Translations under genes and position numbers: made by a program
Notes under the pieces: model-generated
What the model was told of the DNA's origin: nothing
Database searches by the model: none
Seen by the model: the letters and a program-made list of their open reading frames with translations, nothing else
Part shown: one piece after another, positions 20,999 to 29,040 of the stretch
How the letters are laid out: each line of letters opens with the position of its first letter
Numbering within the stretch: the stretch's first letter is position 1
Assembly (NCBI RefSeq): GCF_001592045.1
Contig: NZ_BCWB01000041.1
Coordinates: 31,064-95,063 of the forward strand
Source of the DNA: Thermobifida fusca NBRC 14071 = JCM 3263
GTDB taxonomy: Bacteria; Actinomycetota; Actinomycetes; Streptosporangiales; Streptosporangiaceae
Length of the DNA: 64,000 nt
Direction: 5' to 3'

Positions 20999-21554
20999 GG
21001 CGGCCTTCCATGTTTCGCCCCTTCCAGCGGTGTCCTACCGGCCGCGTCCTCGTCCCGTGGCGGGCGGCACGAGTGACACGGCACCCCATTGTGTCGTTCA
21101 CCACGACGGCTCCCGTCTGTCCACAGCGTCAAGGAGCGACGTGATCAAACTGTGATAGCGAATGGTGTTCTGTGGGTAACTCGGTGTTTTCTGTGGACTC
21201 GGTTGTGCATGAGATTCCGTCCTCCCCGCGCCATGCGAACCTTGTCGGGGAACGACAGTCCACAGGATTGGCGAGTTTTCCACAAGTTATCCACTGCGTT
21301 ATCCACAACCTTTCGCGACGTTGTCCACAGCCTGTGGTTATCCACATTTCCCAGTTGAGACCCTGTGGGTAACGTCGGTGATCATGGCTTTCCCCGTGGG
21401 CTGGGAGGGGTGAGACGGCTCTCACGCAGGGACGAGGTTATCCACAGCTTAGGTCCCTGTGTGGGTTATTCGCAGCCTGTGGACAGAGGTTTTCCACAGA
21501 CCGCGTGGTTCGTGGAAAACTCCGGCGTGGGCGTGTCGCAGCGGCATAGTCGAT
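20999..21554. other. dnaA upstream region with second DnaA-box cluster
   Basis: No gene. Perfect boxes: TTATCCACA at 21299-21307, 21338-21346 and 21438-21446, and TTGTCCACA at 21321-21329. Near-matches: CTGTCCACA 21117-21125, TTTTCCACA 21276-21284 and 21490-21498, TTATCCACT 21287-21295, TGTGGACAG 21479-21487. The region holds the dnaA promoter on the minus strand, which I could not pin to a clear -35/-10. The boxes could serve dnaA autorepression, DnaA titration, or be a second half of a split origin. Confidence 0.75.
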
Positions 21555-21583
21555 TTGACCTGCGGAAGCTCAACCCGTATCTT
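21555..21583 (+). promoter_or_regulatory. sigma-70 type promoter for rpmH
   Basis: TTGACC (21555-21560), a 17-nt spacer and TATCTT (21578-21583) form a near-consensus HrdB promoter pointing at rpmH. The implied 5' leader is about 195 nt. The conserved DnaA-box-rich divergent region lies immediately upstream. Confidence 0.75.
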
Positions 21584-21786
21584 CTTTGTGCTTACGTCGG
21601 TATCCGTCCGTGCCGTGGTGCAGAGAAACCGGATCTCCGCCCGTGACTCGCACCACACAGTGCGCGGCGGAGCGGCCGAGCGGGCGATGTTCCAGCTCGT
21701 CCCCGCAGCAGCAGGAACACACGGACCGCCGCACGGTCGGCTGGTTCGCGTCGTATGTACTTCCGGAACGCCCCTGGAGTTAAGCA

Positions 21787-21930
21787 GTGAGCAAGCGTAC
21801 GTACCAGCCGAACAATCGGCGTCGCGCCAGGACCCACGGTTTCCGGCTGCGCATGCGTACCCGTGCCGGCCGCGCGATCATCGCTGCGCGTCGGCGCAAG
21901 GGGCGCAAAGCGCTGACCGTCAGCCACTAG
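21787..21930 (+). CDS. rpmH: 50S ribosomal protein L34
   Basis: 47 aa from GTG 21787. The protein starts [20 protein letters not shown] and continues with the family's Arg/Lys-rich core ([20 protein letters not shown]), ending LTVSH. This is the universal L34 pattern and length. It is divergent from dnaA across the DnaA-box region and is followed by rnpA after 85 nt. Confidence 0.97.
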   Translation: MSKRTYQPNNRRRARTHGFRLRMRTRAGRAIIAARRRKGRKALTVSH

Positions 21931-22015
21931 GCGTCAGCAGTCAAACGTGCAACGGACCGGTCTGCCCGCTTAGGCAACCGGTCCGATTGCTGTTGTTCGA
22001 GGGTGTTCTGAACCG

Positions 22016-22459
22016 ATGCTGTCTCCACGCAACCGCATGCGGCGTCGCGCCGATTTCGACACCGCCCTGCGTCACGGGCGGCGGGCCGGCCGGAACGCTC
22101 TCAGCGTCGCTCTCTTCGTTCCGCAGGACACTCCAGACCAGCCAGGTGGAGACGCACCTCCTCGCGTCGGGTTCAGCGTCAGCAAGGCGGTGGGGAAAGC
22201 CGTCGTCCGCAAACGGGTCCAGCGGCGGCTGCGTCACCTCATGCGGGAGCGGGTCGGCTCCCTCCCCGCAGGTAGCCTGCTAGTGGTACGGGCTAAACCC
22301 CAAGCCGCGCTTCTCGACTACAGCGAACTGGCCGCCCAGTTGGACAGTGCGCTGCGCGCGGTGACCCGCCCCCGCGGACAGTCGTCACACCGTACCCGCG
22401 CTTCGCGCGAGGCCACGTCCGCACACACCACGGCAGTGGGAGAACAGCCGACCCAATGA
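22016..22459 (+). CDS. rnpA: ribonuclease P protein component
   Basis: 147 aa. [23 protein letters not shown] is the conserved N-terminus. [29 protein letters not shown] contains the RNR signature that contacts RNase P RNA. The C-terminal about 30 residues ([22 protein letters not shown]) are a variable extension. It matures tRNA 5' ends together with the rnpB RNA. The stop overlaps yidD by ATGA, so translation is coupled. Confidence 0.97.
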   Translation: MLSPRNRMRRRADFDTALRHGRRAGRNALSVALFVPQDTPDQPGGDAPPRVGFSVSKAVGKAVVRKRVQRRLRHLMRERVGSLPAGSLLVVRAKPQAALLDYSELAAQLDSALRAVTRPRGQSSHRTRASREATSAHTTAVGEQPTQ

Positions 22460-22773
22460 CACGCGACAGACCCACCTTGCTCGCCCGGGTGTTGATTCTG
22501 CCGATCCGGGGCTACCAGCGTTGGATCAGTCCGCTCTTTCCACCGGTCTGTCGTTTCTACCCCTCGTGCAGCAGTTACGCGGTCGAGGCACTCCGGGTTC
22601 ATGGGGCCGGACGAGGACTGTGGTTGACCATCCGCAGACTTGGCAAATGTCATCCGTTCCATCCCGGCGGGCTTGATCCAGTCCCGCCGCGGAGAAACGA
22701 GAGTGGCACAGAGATCAGTGACGCGAGGCCTGGCAGCGACGGGGAAGCCTCCCCCGGCGCACCGGGTCTGTGA
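22456..22773 (+). CDS. yidD: YidD membrane-insertion efficiency factor
   Basis: 105 aa. [59 protein letters not shown] shows the three conserved Cys and the CHPFHPGG ending of the DUF37/YidD family. An N-terminal amphipathic helix ([10 protein letters not shown]) would attach it to the inner membrane. It sits between rnpA (4-nt overlap) and yidC (25-nt gap), the near-universal arrangement, and assists YidC/Sec insertion. The C-terminal 30 residues are a lineage-specific tail. Confidence 0.95.
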   Translation: MTRDRPTLLARVLILPIRGYQRWISPLFPPVCRFYPSCSSYAVEALRVHGAGRGLWLTIRRLGKCHPFHPGGLDPVPPRRNESGTEISDARPGSDGEASPGAPGL

Positions 22774-22798
22774 AGTCAGCGAACAAGGGAGATAGCCG

Positions 22799-23725
22799 GT
22801 GCTGGACTGGCTCTACAACATCGTCGGCCAGGTGCTGGTCTGGATCCATTCCGGTCTCAGCATCTTCCTCGACCCCGACAGCGGGTTGGCGTGGGGACTG
22901 TCGATCGTCCTCCTCACCATCCTTGTGCGTGTCCTGATGATTCCGCTGTTCGTCAAACAGATGAACACGCAGCGGAAGCTTCAGGAACTCCAGCCCAAGC
23001 TCCTCAAGGTGCGCGAGCGGTACAAGAACGACAAGCAGCGCCTCCAGCAGGAGCAGATCAAGATCTACCAGGAGAGCGGAACCAACCCGCTCATGGGGTG
23101 TCTGCCGCTGCTGCTGCAGATGCCGGTCTTCTTCGCCCTGTTCAACGTCCTCCGCCAGATCGCTGAGGGGGAGGCCAAGTTCGGCTTCACCCAGGAGCTG
23201 GCGAACAGTGCGCAGAGCGCGCTGATCTTCGGCGCTCCGATCGCCGCGCACTTCACGTCCTCGGCTGACGAGCTGGCCGCCTTCGGGGCTGACCCGATCA
23301 TGGCCAAGGTGATCATCGCAGTCGCCTGCGTGATCATGGGCACCACGACCTTCCTGACCATGCGCCAGAGCATGAGCCGGACGCTCAAGCAGCCGGGGAT
23401 GGAAGACAACCCGATGGTGCAGTCGCAGAAGATCATGATGTACATCGCGCCGGCGTTCGGGCTGTTCGGTCTGGCGATGCCGGTCGGTGTCCTGATCTAC
23501 TGGGTCACCTCCAACCTCTGGACCATGGGCCAGCAGCACTTCCTCTACCGCAAGTTCCCTCCGGTTGCGTCGGACGGTGGGGAGAAGAACAAGGCCGGAG
23601 TCTCTGCGACGGGCAAACCCGGATCGACTAAGCGTGGTCAGCAGTCTGAGAAACCGGAACAGCCTAAGATCGAACGTAAGCAGCCGAAGAGGCAGCCAAG
23701 GTCCAAGAGGACCGGCGGGAAGTAG
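22799..23725 (+). CDS. yidC: membrane protein insertase YidC
   Basis: 308 aa from GTG, within the usual range for the actinobacterial Oxa1/YidC type without the large periplasmic domain. LDWLYNIVGQVLVWIHSGLS begins the first span. The cytosolic coiled hairpin (FVKQMNTQRKLQELQPKLLKVRERYKNDKQRLQQEQIKIYQE) follows. NPLMGCLPLLLQMPVFFALFNVLR is the conserved core, and later spans include AFGLFGLAMPVGVLIYWVTSNLWTMGQQ. The C-terminus is Lys/Arg-rich (KQPKRQPRSKRTGGK), as in ribosome-binding YidC. Confidence 0.96.
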   Translation: MLDWLYNIVGQVLVWIHSGLSIFLDPDSGLAWGLSIVLLTILVRVLMIPLFVKQMNTQRKLQELQPKLLKVRERYKNDKQRLQQEQIKIYQESGTNPLMGCLPLLLQMPVFFALFNVLRQIAEGEAKFGFTQELANSAQSALIFGAPIAAHFTSSADELAAFGADPIMAKVIIAVACVIMGTTTFLTMRQSMSRTLKQPGMEDNPMVQSQKIMMYIAPAFGLFGLAMPVGVLIYWVTSNLWTMGQQHFLYRKFPPVASDGGEKNKAGVSATGKPGSTKRGQQSEKPEQPKIERKQPKRQPRSKRTGGK

Positions 23726-23851
23726 ATCCGGCGGATCCCCAAGAGATCCTTGTACTTCACTTCCGCTGCGTGGGTGCGTAGGCGAGAGCCCCTGACGCGT
23801 ATCCGCGCAGCGCACTGCGTACAGGGCCGCGATATAAGGAGAAAGCTTGTC

Positions 23852-24391
23852 GTGAGCGACAGCAACACCGGAGGCGGGGCGAACTCTGCGGTAGCGGTGG
23901 CCGAGAAAGCAGAAGAGACCGCCCCTATTGACATCGAGGCACTCGAGCGGGAAACCGATATTGCCGCCGACTACATCGAGGGCCTCCTCGACATCGCCGA
24001 TTTCGATGGTGACATCGATATGGATGTCGAAGGAGACCGTCCCCTGGTCTCCGTGGTAGGGGTGACCATCAAGGAACTGGTGGGAGAGCGTGGTGAGGTT
24101 CTGGAGGCGCTCCAGGAGCTCACTCGTCTTGCTGTGCACCGGGTCACCGGCACCCGGAGCCGGCTCATGCTCGACATCGGCGGCTATCGCGAATCTCGGC
24201 GCAAGGTCCTTCGGAAACTGGGCGCCGAGGTGGCCAGAGAAGTCAAGCGGACCGGCAAACCCAAGAAGCTCACTCCGATGACTCCTTTTGAACGGAAAGT
24301 GGTGCACGACGCCGTGGCGGCGGCGGGTCTGCACAGTGAGTCTGAGGGTGAGGAGCCCAACCGTTGCGTGGTGGTTTACCCGGTGGATTGA
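23852..24391 (+). CDS. jag: Jag/KhpB RNA-binding protein (KH-R3H)
   Basis: I use GTG 23852, preceded by AAGGAGA, giving 179 aa (MSDSNTGGG...). The frame is open to 23750 but without family similarity. An acidic N-terminal region (about 1-65) precedes the KH-like domain (LVSVVGVTIKELVGERGEVLEALQELTRLAVHRVTGTRSRLMLDIGGYRESRRK). The R3H domain carries FERKVVHDAVAAAGLHSESEGEEPNRCVVVYP. KhpB-type proteins bind RNA with KhpA and affect cell-wall synthesis. The gene is followed by a terminator that contains a parS site. Confidence 0.93.
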   Translation: MSDSNTGGGANSAVAVAEKAEETAPIDIEALERETDIAADYIEGLLDIADFDGDIDMDVEGDRPLVSVVGVTIKELVGERGEVLEALQELTRLAVHRVTGTRSRLMLDIGGYRESRRKVLRKLGAEVAREVKRTGKPKKLTPMTPFERKVVHDAVAAAGLHSESEGEEPNRCVVVYPVD

Positions 24392-24408
24392 GCCATAGCA
24401 CCTCCAGA

Positions 24409-24456
24409 TCGGGTGCTGCATGTTTCACGTGAAACATGCAGCACCCGATTTTTTTT
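24409..24456 (+). terminator. rho-independent terminator of jag operon containing parS
   Basis: A 40-bp uninterrupted perfect palindrome (24409-24448) is followed by eight T residues. Its centre is the 16-bp parS sequence. The hairpin terminates the rpmH-to-jag transcript before rsmG. Confidence 0.9.
24421..24436. other. parS: parS site inside terminator
   Basis: TGTTTCACGTGAAACA is the exact 16-bp consensus for chromosomal ParB (Spo0J) binding and forms the centre of the jag terminator palindrome. Confidence 0.95.
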
Positions 24457-24653
24457 AGGGGAGGATAGAGCAGTACCTGGAGCTGCGGAGACGTCGCCGT
24501 GTCAGCGCAGGTGCAGGGGGCGGCCCCAAGAACAGGGCAGAAACCCACATAAGATCAGGTGGGGTGGTCGTTTCGCGGTGGTCAATCCCAGAGACCTTCG
24601 GTCGCCACTCCGCTCGTAGCTGCTGACCCGGCTGAAAGCCAAGGTGGTGACTG

Positions 24654-25367
24654 ATGACCGAACATGTCGTCCCGTCCGACGCGGCTCGGGAGTTGTTCGG
24701 TGAGACCTTGCCGGTGGCGCAGCGGTACGCCGAGCTGCTCGCAGACGTGGGGGTCGCTCGGGGCCTGATCGGTCCCCGTGAGGTTCCCCGGCTGTGGGAG
24801 CGCCACCTGATGAACTGTGCTGTCGTCGAAGAGCTCATCCCCAAGGGCGCCGATGTCATCGACCTTGGTTCCGGTGCTGGACTCCCCGGGGTGGTACTGG
24901 CGATCCTGCGCCCTGACCTGTCGGTGACTCTGCTGGAGCCGCTGCTGCGGAGGACCGTCTTCCTCAACGAATGCGTGGAACTCCTCCGCTTGGACAACGT
25001 CAGGGTTTACCGTGGACGTGCAGAAGAAGTCCACGCCAAGTTGAGAGCGGATATCGTCACGGCGCGCGCGGTGGCTCCACTGCCCAAACTCATCGGCTGG
25101 GCACTGCCGCTCCTCCGGAAGGGGGGAAGCCTGCTCGCGTTGAAGGGGGAGCGAGCCGAGGCTGAACTGGAGGAAGCCCGCCACGAATTGGCTCGACAGC
25201 GCCCTAACATCGCAGACGTCATTCGGGTGGGGGGCGGTAAAGTCGATCCAGCTACCACGGTCGTTCGCGTCACGGTCACGACTGCTCTCGAGACCGGAAC
25301 CAAGGCGGCCCCGTCCAGGTCCCCACGCAAGCCGGGCGGTAGGAAGAAGCGCGGACGAAAGAGGTGA
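24654..25367 (+). CDS. rsmG: 16S rRNA (guanine527-N7)-methyltransferase
   Basis: 237 aa. The SAM-binding core is GADVIDLGSGAGLPGVVLAILRPDLSVTLLEPLLRRTVFLNE. VTARAVAPLPKLIGWALPLLRKGGSLLALKGERAEAELEEA is the conserved RsmG second half. The Lys/Arg-rich C-terminus (KPGGRKKRGRKR) is a rRNA-binding tail. It methylates G527 of 16S rRNA; loss gives low-level streptomycin resistance in known systems. The stop is 7 nt before the parA start. Confidence 0.96.
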   Translation: MTEHVVPSDAARELFGETLPVAQRYAELLADVGVARGLIGPREVPRLWERHLMNCAVVEELIPKGADVIDLGSGAGLPGVVLAILRPDLSVTLLEPLLRRTVFLNECVELLRLDNVRVYRGRAEEVHAKLRADIVTARAVAPLPKLIGWALPLLRKGGSLLALKGERAEAELEEARHELARQRPNIADVIRVGGGKVDPATTVVRVTVTTALETGTKAAPSRSPRKPGGRKKRGRKR

Positions 25368-25374
25368 ACTCTTC

Positions 25375-26412
25375 GTGCCCCACAACCAATCCGATGGCGC
25401 CCACGTTTCACGTGAAACCTTCTACTACCAGACGAGTGGCGCCGTCTCAGCAGACATCTCCATGTCCGGTGCGCATGTTTCACGTGAAACCGCGCTTGAC
25501 CGAAGCTCCTCCCCCGCAGTCGACGAAAGTCTCGCTGCGGACTTCGACACCCCGATCGCCCGTGCTGCCCAAGCTGCGATGAGTGTGCGTGGACGTATGG
25601 GTGAGACGTGGCCGCGTCCCGAGCGGTGCCGCATCATCAGCGTGGCCAACCAGAAGGGCGGTGTCGGCAAGACGACCACCACGGTGAACCTCGCGGTGGC
25701 GCTTGCGATGCACAACAACCGGGTGCTGGTCGTCGACCTCGACCCTCAAGGGAACGCATCCACAGCCCTGGGAATGGAACGTTCCCCCGAGTCCCGTTCC
25801 ATCTACCATTGCCTGGTTGAGGACGAAGAACTCCGGGCGTTGGAGCGCCCTGTGCCTGGGGTGCCGAATCTGCGGTGCGTTCCAGCCACGATCGACCTGG
25901 CTGGCGCGGAGATCGAACTGGTCTCCCTCGTCGCGCGGGAGTCCCGGCTGAAGCGGGCCTTTGAAGCGTACGACGTCAGCGAACTCGACTACATCCTGAT
26001 CGACTGCCCGCCGTCGCTGGGACTGTTGACCGTCAACGCCATGGTCGCCTGCGAAGAGGTGTTGATCCCCATCCAGTGCGAGTACTACGCGTTGGAAGGG
26101 GTGGGGCAGCTGCTGAAGAACATCGAGCTGGTGAAGTCGCACCTCAACCCGGGGCTCTTCATCTCGACGGTTCTCCTCACGATGTACGACGGCCGTACCC
26201 GGCTGGCAGCGCAGGTGGCAGAAGAGGTGCGGAGCCACTTCGGGGACGTGGTGCTGCGGACGATGATCCCGCGGAGTGTCCGGGTGTCCGAGGCCCCCAG
26301 CTACGGCCAGTCGGTGATGACCTACGACCCGGGATCGTCCGGCGCCATGGCGTACCTGGATGCAGCTCGTGAACTGGCTTTCCGAGCACAGAGCCGGGTG
26401 GAGAACCAGTGA
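25375..26412 (+). CDS. parA: chromosome partitioning ATPase ParA
   Basis: 345 aa from GTG 25375, 10 nt after GAGG. The deviant Walker A NQKGGVGKTTTTVNLA starts near residue 92. DLDPQGNASTALG, YILIDCPPSLGLLTVNAM and the C-terminal MIPRSVRVSEAPSYGQSVMTYDPGSSGAMAYLDAA are typical of Soj/ParA. The first 85 residues are a poorly conserved extension; two parS sites lie within their coding sequence and each is read as HVSRET (residues 10-15 and 34-39). If translation began later (for example at MSVRGRMGE), the sites would be in the leader instead. Confidence 0.95.
   Translation: MPHNQSDGAHVSRETFYYQTSGAVSADISMSGAHVSRETALDRSSSPAVDESLAADFDTPIARAAQAAMSVRGRMGETWPRPERCRIISVANQKGGVGKTTTTVNLAVALAMHNNRVLVVDLDPQGNASTALGMERSPESRSIYHCLVEDEELRALERPVPGVPNLRCVPATIDLAGAEIELVSLVARESRLKRAFEAYDVSELDYILIDCPPSLGLLTVNAMVACEEVLIPIQCEYYALEGVGQLLKNIELVKSHLNPGLFISTVLLTMYDGRTRLAAQVAEEVRSHFGDVVLRTMIPRSVRVSEAPSYGQSVMTYDPGSSGAMAYLDAARELAFRAQSRVENQ
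25405..25418. other. parS: parS site 1 within parA 5' coding region
   Basis: Exact GTTTCACGTGAAAC core preceded by C and followed by C. In frame with parA it encodes VSRET. Confidence 0.92.
25477..25490. other. parS: parS site 2 within parA 5' coding region
   Basis: Exact GTTTCACGTGAAAC core, preceded by T (half of the 16-bp consensus flank). It lies 72 bp (24 codons) from the first, in the same reading frame, and encodes the same peptide. Confidence 0.93.
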
Positions 26413-26446
26413 AGCGAACCGCTCAGGGAGCTGAAGGGAGACGGCG

Positions 26447-27403
26447 TTGAGCCAACAGCGGCGCGGTCTTGGCAAGGGGTTGGGAGCGCTCATCCCGCAG
26501 GGACCGCCCACATCGGTGCTCGGAGGAGCTGCCCGGCCTGGCGCTCCCGGAGCAGCCCACGAACCCCGGACCATCGACGGAGCCTATCTGGAGGAGATCC
26601 CCGTCGACGCGGTGATGCCCAACCCTCGGCAACCGCGACAGTACTTTGACGAGGAGGCACTAGAGGAACTCACCGCGTCCATCGCCGAAGTCGGACTGCT
26701 CCAACCCATTGTCGTCCGCAAACTGGACGGGAGCCAGAGCGACAGCACCGCCAAATACCAATTGATCATGGGAGAACGGCGGTGGCGGGCAAGCCAGCGG
26801 GCCGGACTGGAGAAGATTCCGGCGATCGTCCGGGAGACCTCCGACGACGATATGCTCCGGGACGCGCTGTTGGAGAACCTGCACCGCCAGGAGCTCAACC
26901 CGCTGGAAGAAGCCGCCGCCTACCAGCAGCTCCTCGACGACTTCGGGGTAACCCACGAGGAGCTCGCCAAGCGGCTCGGACGCTCCCGCCCCCACATCAG
27001 CAATACGCTCCGGCTGCTCAACCTCTCCCCGGCCGTGCAGCGCAAGGTGGCCGCCCGGGTGATCAGCGCGGGCCACGCCCGGGCACTGCTCGCGGTGGAG
27101 GACCCCGAGCTCCAGGACCACCTCGCGCACCGCATCATCACGGAAGGGCTCTCCGTGCGCGCGCTGGAGGAGATCATCGCGCTCGGCGAGATCAAAGCCC
27201 CGACGAAGCAGCGCCGGGCGACAGTGCGGCAGCCCTCTCCGGAACTCGAGGAAGTGGCCAACCGGCTCTCTGACGTTTTCGACACCCGGGTGAAGGTCAA
27301 CATGGGCCGGAACAAGGGGAAGATCGTCGTGGAGTTTGCGACCAAGGAAGACTTGGAGCGGATCCTCGCCACGATGGCCCCCGGGCTGCTCGCCGAGAAG
27401 TAA
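26447..27403 (+). CDS. parB: chromosome partitioning protein ParB
   Basis: 318 aa from TTG 26447 with GGGAG upstream. The N-terminus [19 protein letters not shown] is the ParA-interacting segment. [27 protein letters not shown] and [12 protein letters not shown] form the CTP-binding and spreading domain. The helix-turn-helix is in [35 protein letters not shown]. The C-terminal dimerisation domain ends [11 protein letters not shown]. It binds parS and loads condensin. Expression is probably coupled to parA, which ends 34 nt upstream. Confidence 0.97.
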   Translation: MSQQRRGLGKGLGALIPQGPPTSVLGGAARPGAPGAAHEPRTIDGAYLEEIPVDAVMPNPRQPRQYFDEEALEELTASIAEVGLLQPIVVRKLDGSQSDSTAKYQLIMGERRWRASQRAGLEKIPAIVRETSDDDMLRDALLENLHRQELNPLEEAAAYQQLLDDFGVTHEELAKRLGRSRPHISNTLRLLNLSPAVQRKVAARVISAGHARALLAVEDPELQDHLAHRIITEGLSVRALEEIIALGEIKAPTKQRRATVRQPSPELEEVANRLSDVFDTRVKVNMGRNKGKIVVEFATKEDLERILATMAPGLLAEK

Positions 27404-27423
27404 TCCGGGCTCAGGAGAGAGAC

Positions 27424-27494
27424 AAGCGGGCCGCGGGAGACAGTGGTGTCGGGTTGCAGCAGCAACCGCGCACCTGCTCTCCCGCGGCCCGCTT
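27424..27494. terminator. bidirectional hairpin between parB and trxA
   Basis: A perfect 17-bp stem (27424-27440 with 27478-27494) encloses a 37-nt loop between the converging parB and trxA genes. It begins 20 nt after the parB stop. There is no T tract on either side. Confidence 0.65.
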
Positions 27495-27503
27495 GGTGTT
27501 TCG

Positions 27504-27519
27504 TGTTTCACGTGAAACA
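27504..27519. other. parS: parS site between parB and trxA
   Basis: Full 16-bp consensus TGTTTCACGTGAAACA, extended by CG on each side to a 20-bp palindrome. It lies 10 nt past the parB/trxA hairpin. Confidence 0.95.
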
Positions 27520-27539
27520 CGGAGCGGAGTGCTGTGGGG

Positions 27540-27863
27540 TTACAGGAACTCCTCGAGCTCCTTCTCGATGACGCGCTTGGGCTTAGCGCCAACGAGCTGC
27601 TTGACCACTTCGCCGTTCTTGTAGAGGTTGAGGGTGGGCAGGCCCATCACCCCGTACTGGCGCACGGTGTCCGGGTTCTGGTCGGCGTTGATCTTGACGA
27701 CAGTGAGCTTGCCCTCCTGCTCTTCAGCGATCTGCTCCAGCACCGGGGCGATCATCTTGCAGGGAGCGCACCACTCGGCCCAGAAGTCGACCAGGACCGG
27801 CAGCTTGCTCTTGAGGACGACCTCCTCGAAGGTGTCGTCGGTGACATTCTGAATGGTGGCCAT
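27540..27863 (-). CDS. trxA: thioredoxin
   Basis: 107 aa, a standard single-domain cytosolic thioredoxin. The active site is Trp31-Cys32-Ala33-Pro34-Cys35, so WCAPC replaces the usual WCGPC. The cis-proline loop [14 protein letters not shown] is present. It reduces protein disulfides with electrons from the TrxB encoded 65 nt upstream on the same strand. A Gly-to-Ala change between the cysteines would be expected to alter redox potential modestly; this is inference. Confidence 0.95.
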   Translation of the reverse strand: MATIQNVTDDTFEEVVLKSKLPVLVDFWAEWCAPCKMIAPVLEQIAEEQEGKLTVVKINADQNPDTVRQYGVMGLPTLNLYKNGEVVKQLVGAKPKRVIEKELEEFL

Positions 27864-27928
27864 TCAGCTAGCTCCTCATCGTCGGGGTGGAAAAAGACAA
27901 TTCGTCACACGGGGCGGATCGCTCGTGC

Positions 27929-28861
27929 TTATCCGGCCTCTTCGGTCAGGTAGCGTTCCGCGTCCAAGGCCGCAGCACATCCGCTTCCCGCCGCGGTAAT
28001 AGCTTGACGGTAACGGTGGTCGACCACGTCGCCGCAGGCGAACACACCGGGGATGTTGGTATGGGTGGTGGGCGAGTCGACCTTCAGGTAGCCCTGTTCG
28101 TCGAGTTCGAGTTGGCCCTTGAAGAGCTCCACGCGGGGGTCGTGACCGATCGCGATGAACAGTCCGCTGATGTTGAGGGTGCTCTCCTCACCCGTCACCC
28201 GGTTGCGCAGTCGAACCGCGTGGACGCGGGTGTCGCCGAGGATCTCAACGACTTCGGTGTTCCAGAGGAACGAGATCTTCTCGTTGGCGAAGGCGCGCTC
28301 CTGCATGATCTTGCTGGCGCGCAACTGGTCACGGCGGTGGATCACCGTCACCGAGCGGGCAAACCGGGTGAGGAAGATTGCTTCCTCCATGGCGCTGTCG
28401 CCGCCGCCGACCACGGCAATGTCCTGGTCGCGGAAGAAGAATCCGTCGCAGGTAGCGCACCAGGAGGTACCGCGGCCAGAGAACTCCTCTTCACCTGGAA
28501 CGCCGAGCTTGCGGTAGCCGGAGCCGGTCGCGACGATCACCGCGCGAGCGTAGAAGGTCTGGTCGCCGGCCTTGACCACTTTCGGGTTGGCGGTGAGGTC
28601 CACCTCGGTGACGTCTTCCGGAACGAGCTCGGCTCCGAACCGCTCAGCCTGCTTACGCATGTTGTCCATGAGCTCGGGGCCCATGATCCCGTCCGGAAAA
28701 CCGGGGAAGTTCTCCACCTCGGTGGTGTTCATGAGAGCGCCACCCGCGGTGATGGCGCCTTCAAAGACCAGAGGCTTCAGTTCGGCACGGGCCGCATAGA
28801 TGGCCGCGGTGTACCCCGCAGGCCCGGAGCCGATGATGATCACATTACGGACGTCACTCAC
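27929..28861 (-). CDS. trxB: thioredoxin-disulfide reductase
   Basis: 310 aa, low-molecular-weight bacterial type. The FAD site is [20 protein letters not shown]. The redox-active WCATC has Cys135 and Cys138. [17 protein letters not shown] is the NADPH-binding motif, and [34 protein letters not shown] is the conserved C-terminus. It transfers electrons from NADPH to thioredoxin. The trxB-trxA pair downstream of sigM and its anti-sigma gene is conserved in actinobacteria and suggests SigM-linked thiol stress control. Confidence 0.96.
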   Translation of the reverse strand: MSDVRNVIIIGSGPAGYTAAIYAARAELKPLVFEGAITAGGALMNTTEVENFPGFPDGIMGPELMDNMRKQAERFGAELVPEDVTEVDLTANPKVVKAGDQTFYARAVIVATGSGYRKLGVPGEEEFSGRGTSWCATCDGFFFRDQDIAVVGGGDSAMEEAIFLTRFARSVTVIHRRDQLRASKIMQERAFANEKISFLWNTEVVEILGDTRVHAVRLRNRVTGEESTLNISGLFIAIGHDPRVELFKGQLELDEQGYLKVDSPTTHTNIPGVFACGDVVDHRYRQAITAAGSGCAAALDAERYLTEEAG

Positions 28862-29040
28862 AGTGGTCAGACCCCTTGCGCACTCGTGCTTGTGTTGGAC
28901 AGGACGCTGTTCACTTCAACCGATGGTAGGCGTCGGCGATTCCCTGGGAGCACGGTGATGCAAGGAGGCCGACCGTCGCCTGTTCCGGTTTCCTCAGCGC
29001 AGGGTGGTGCGGCGCAGAAACCGGGTGAGCCACATCACTC

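Noticed and set aside
24422..24619. A coding frame through the jag terminator (begins MLHVSRET)
   Set aside because: The apparent peptide is just parS translated; the palindrome and T run show a terminator.
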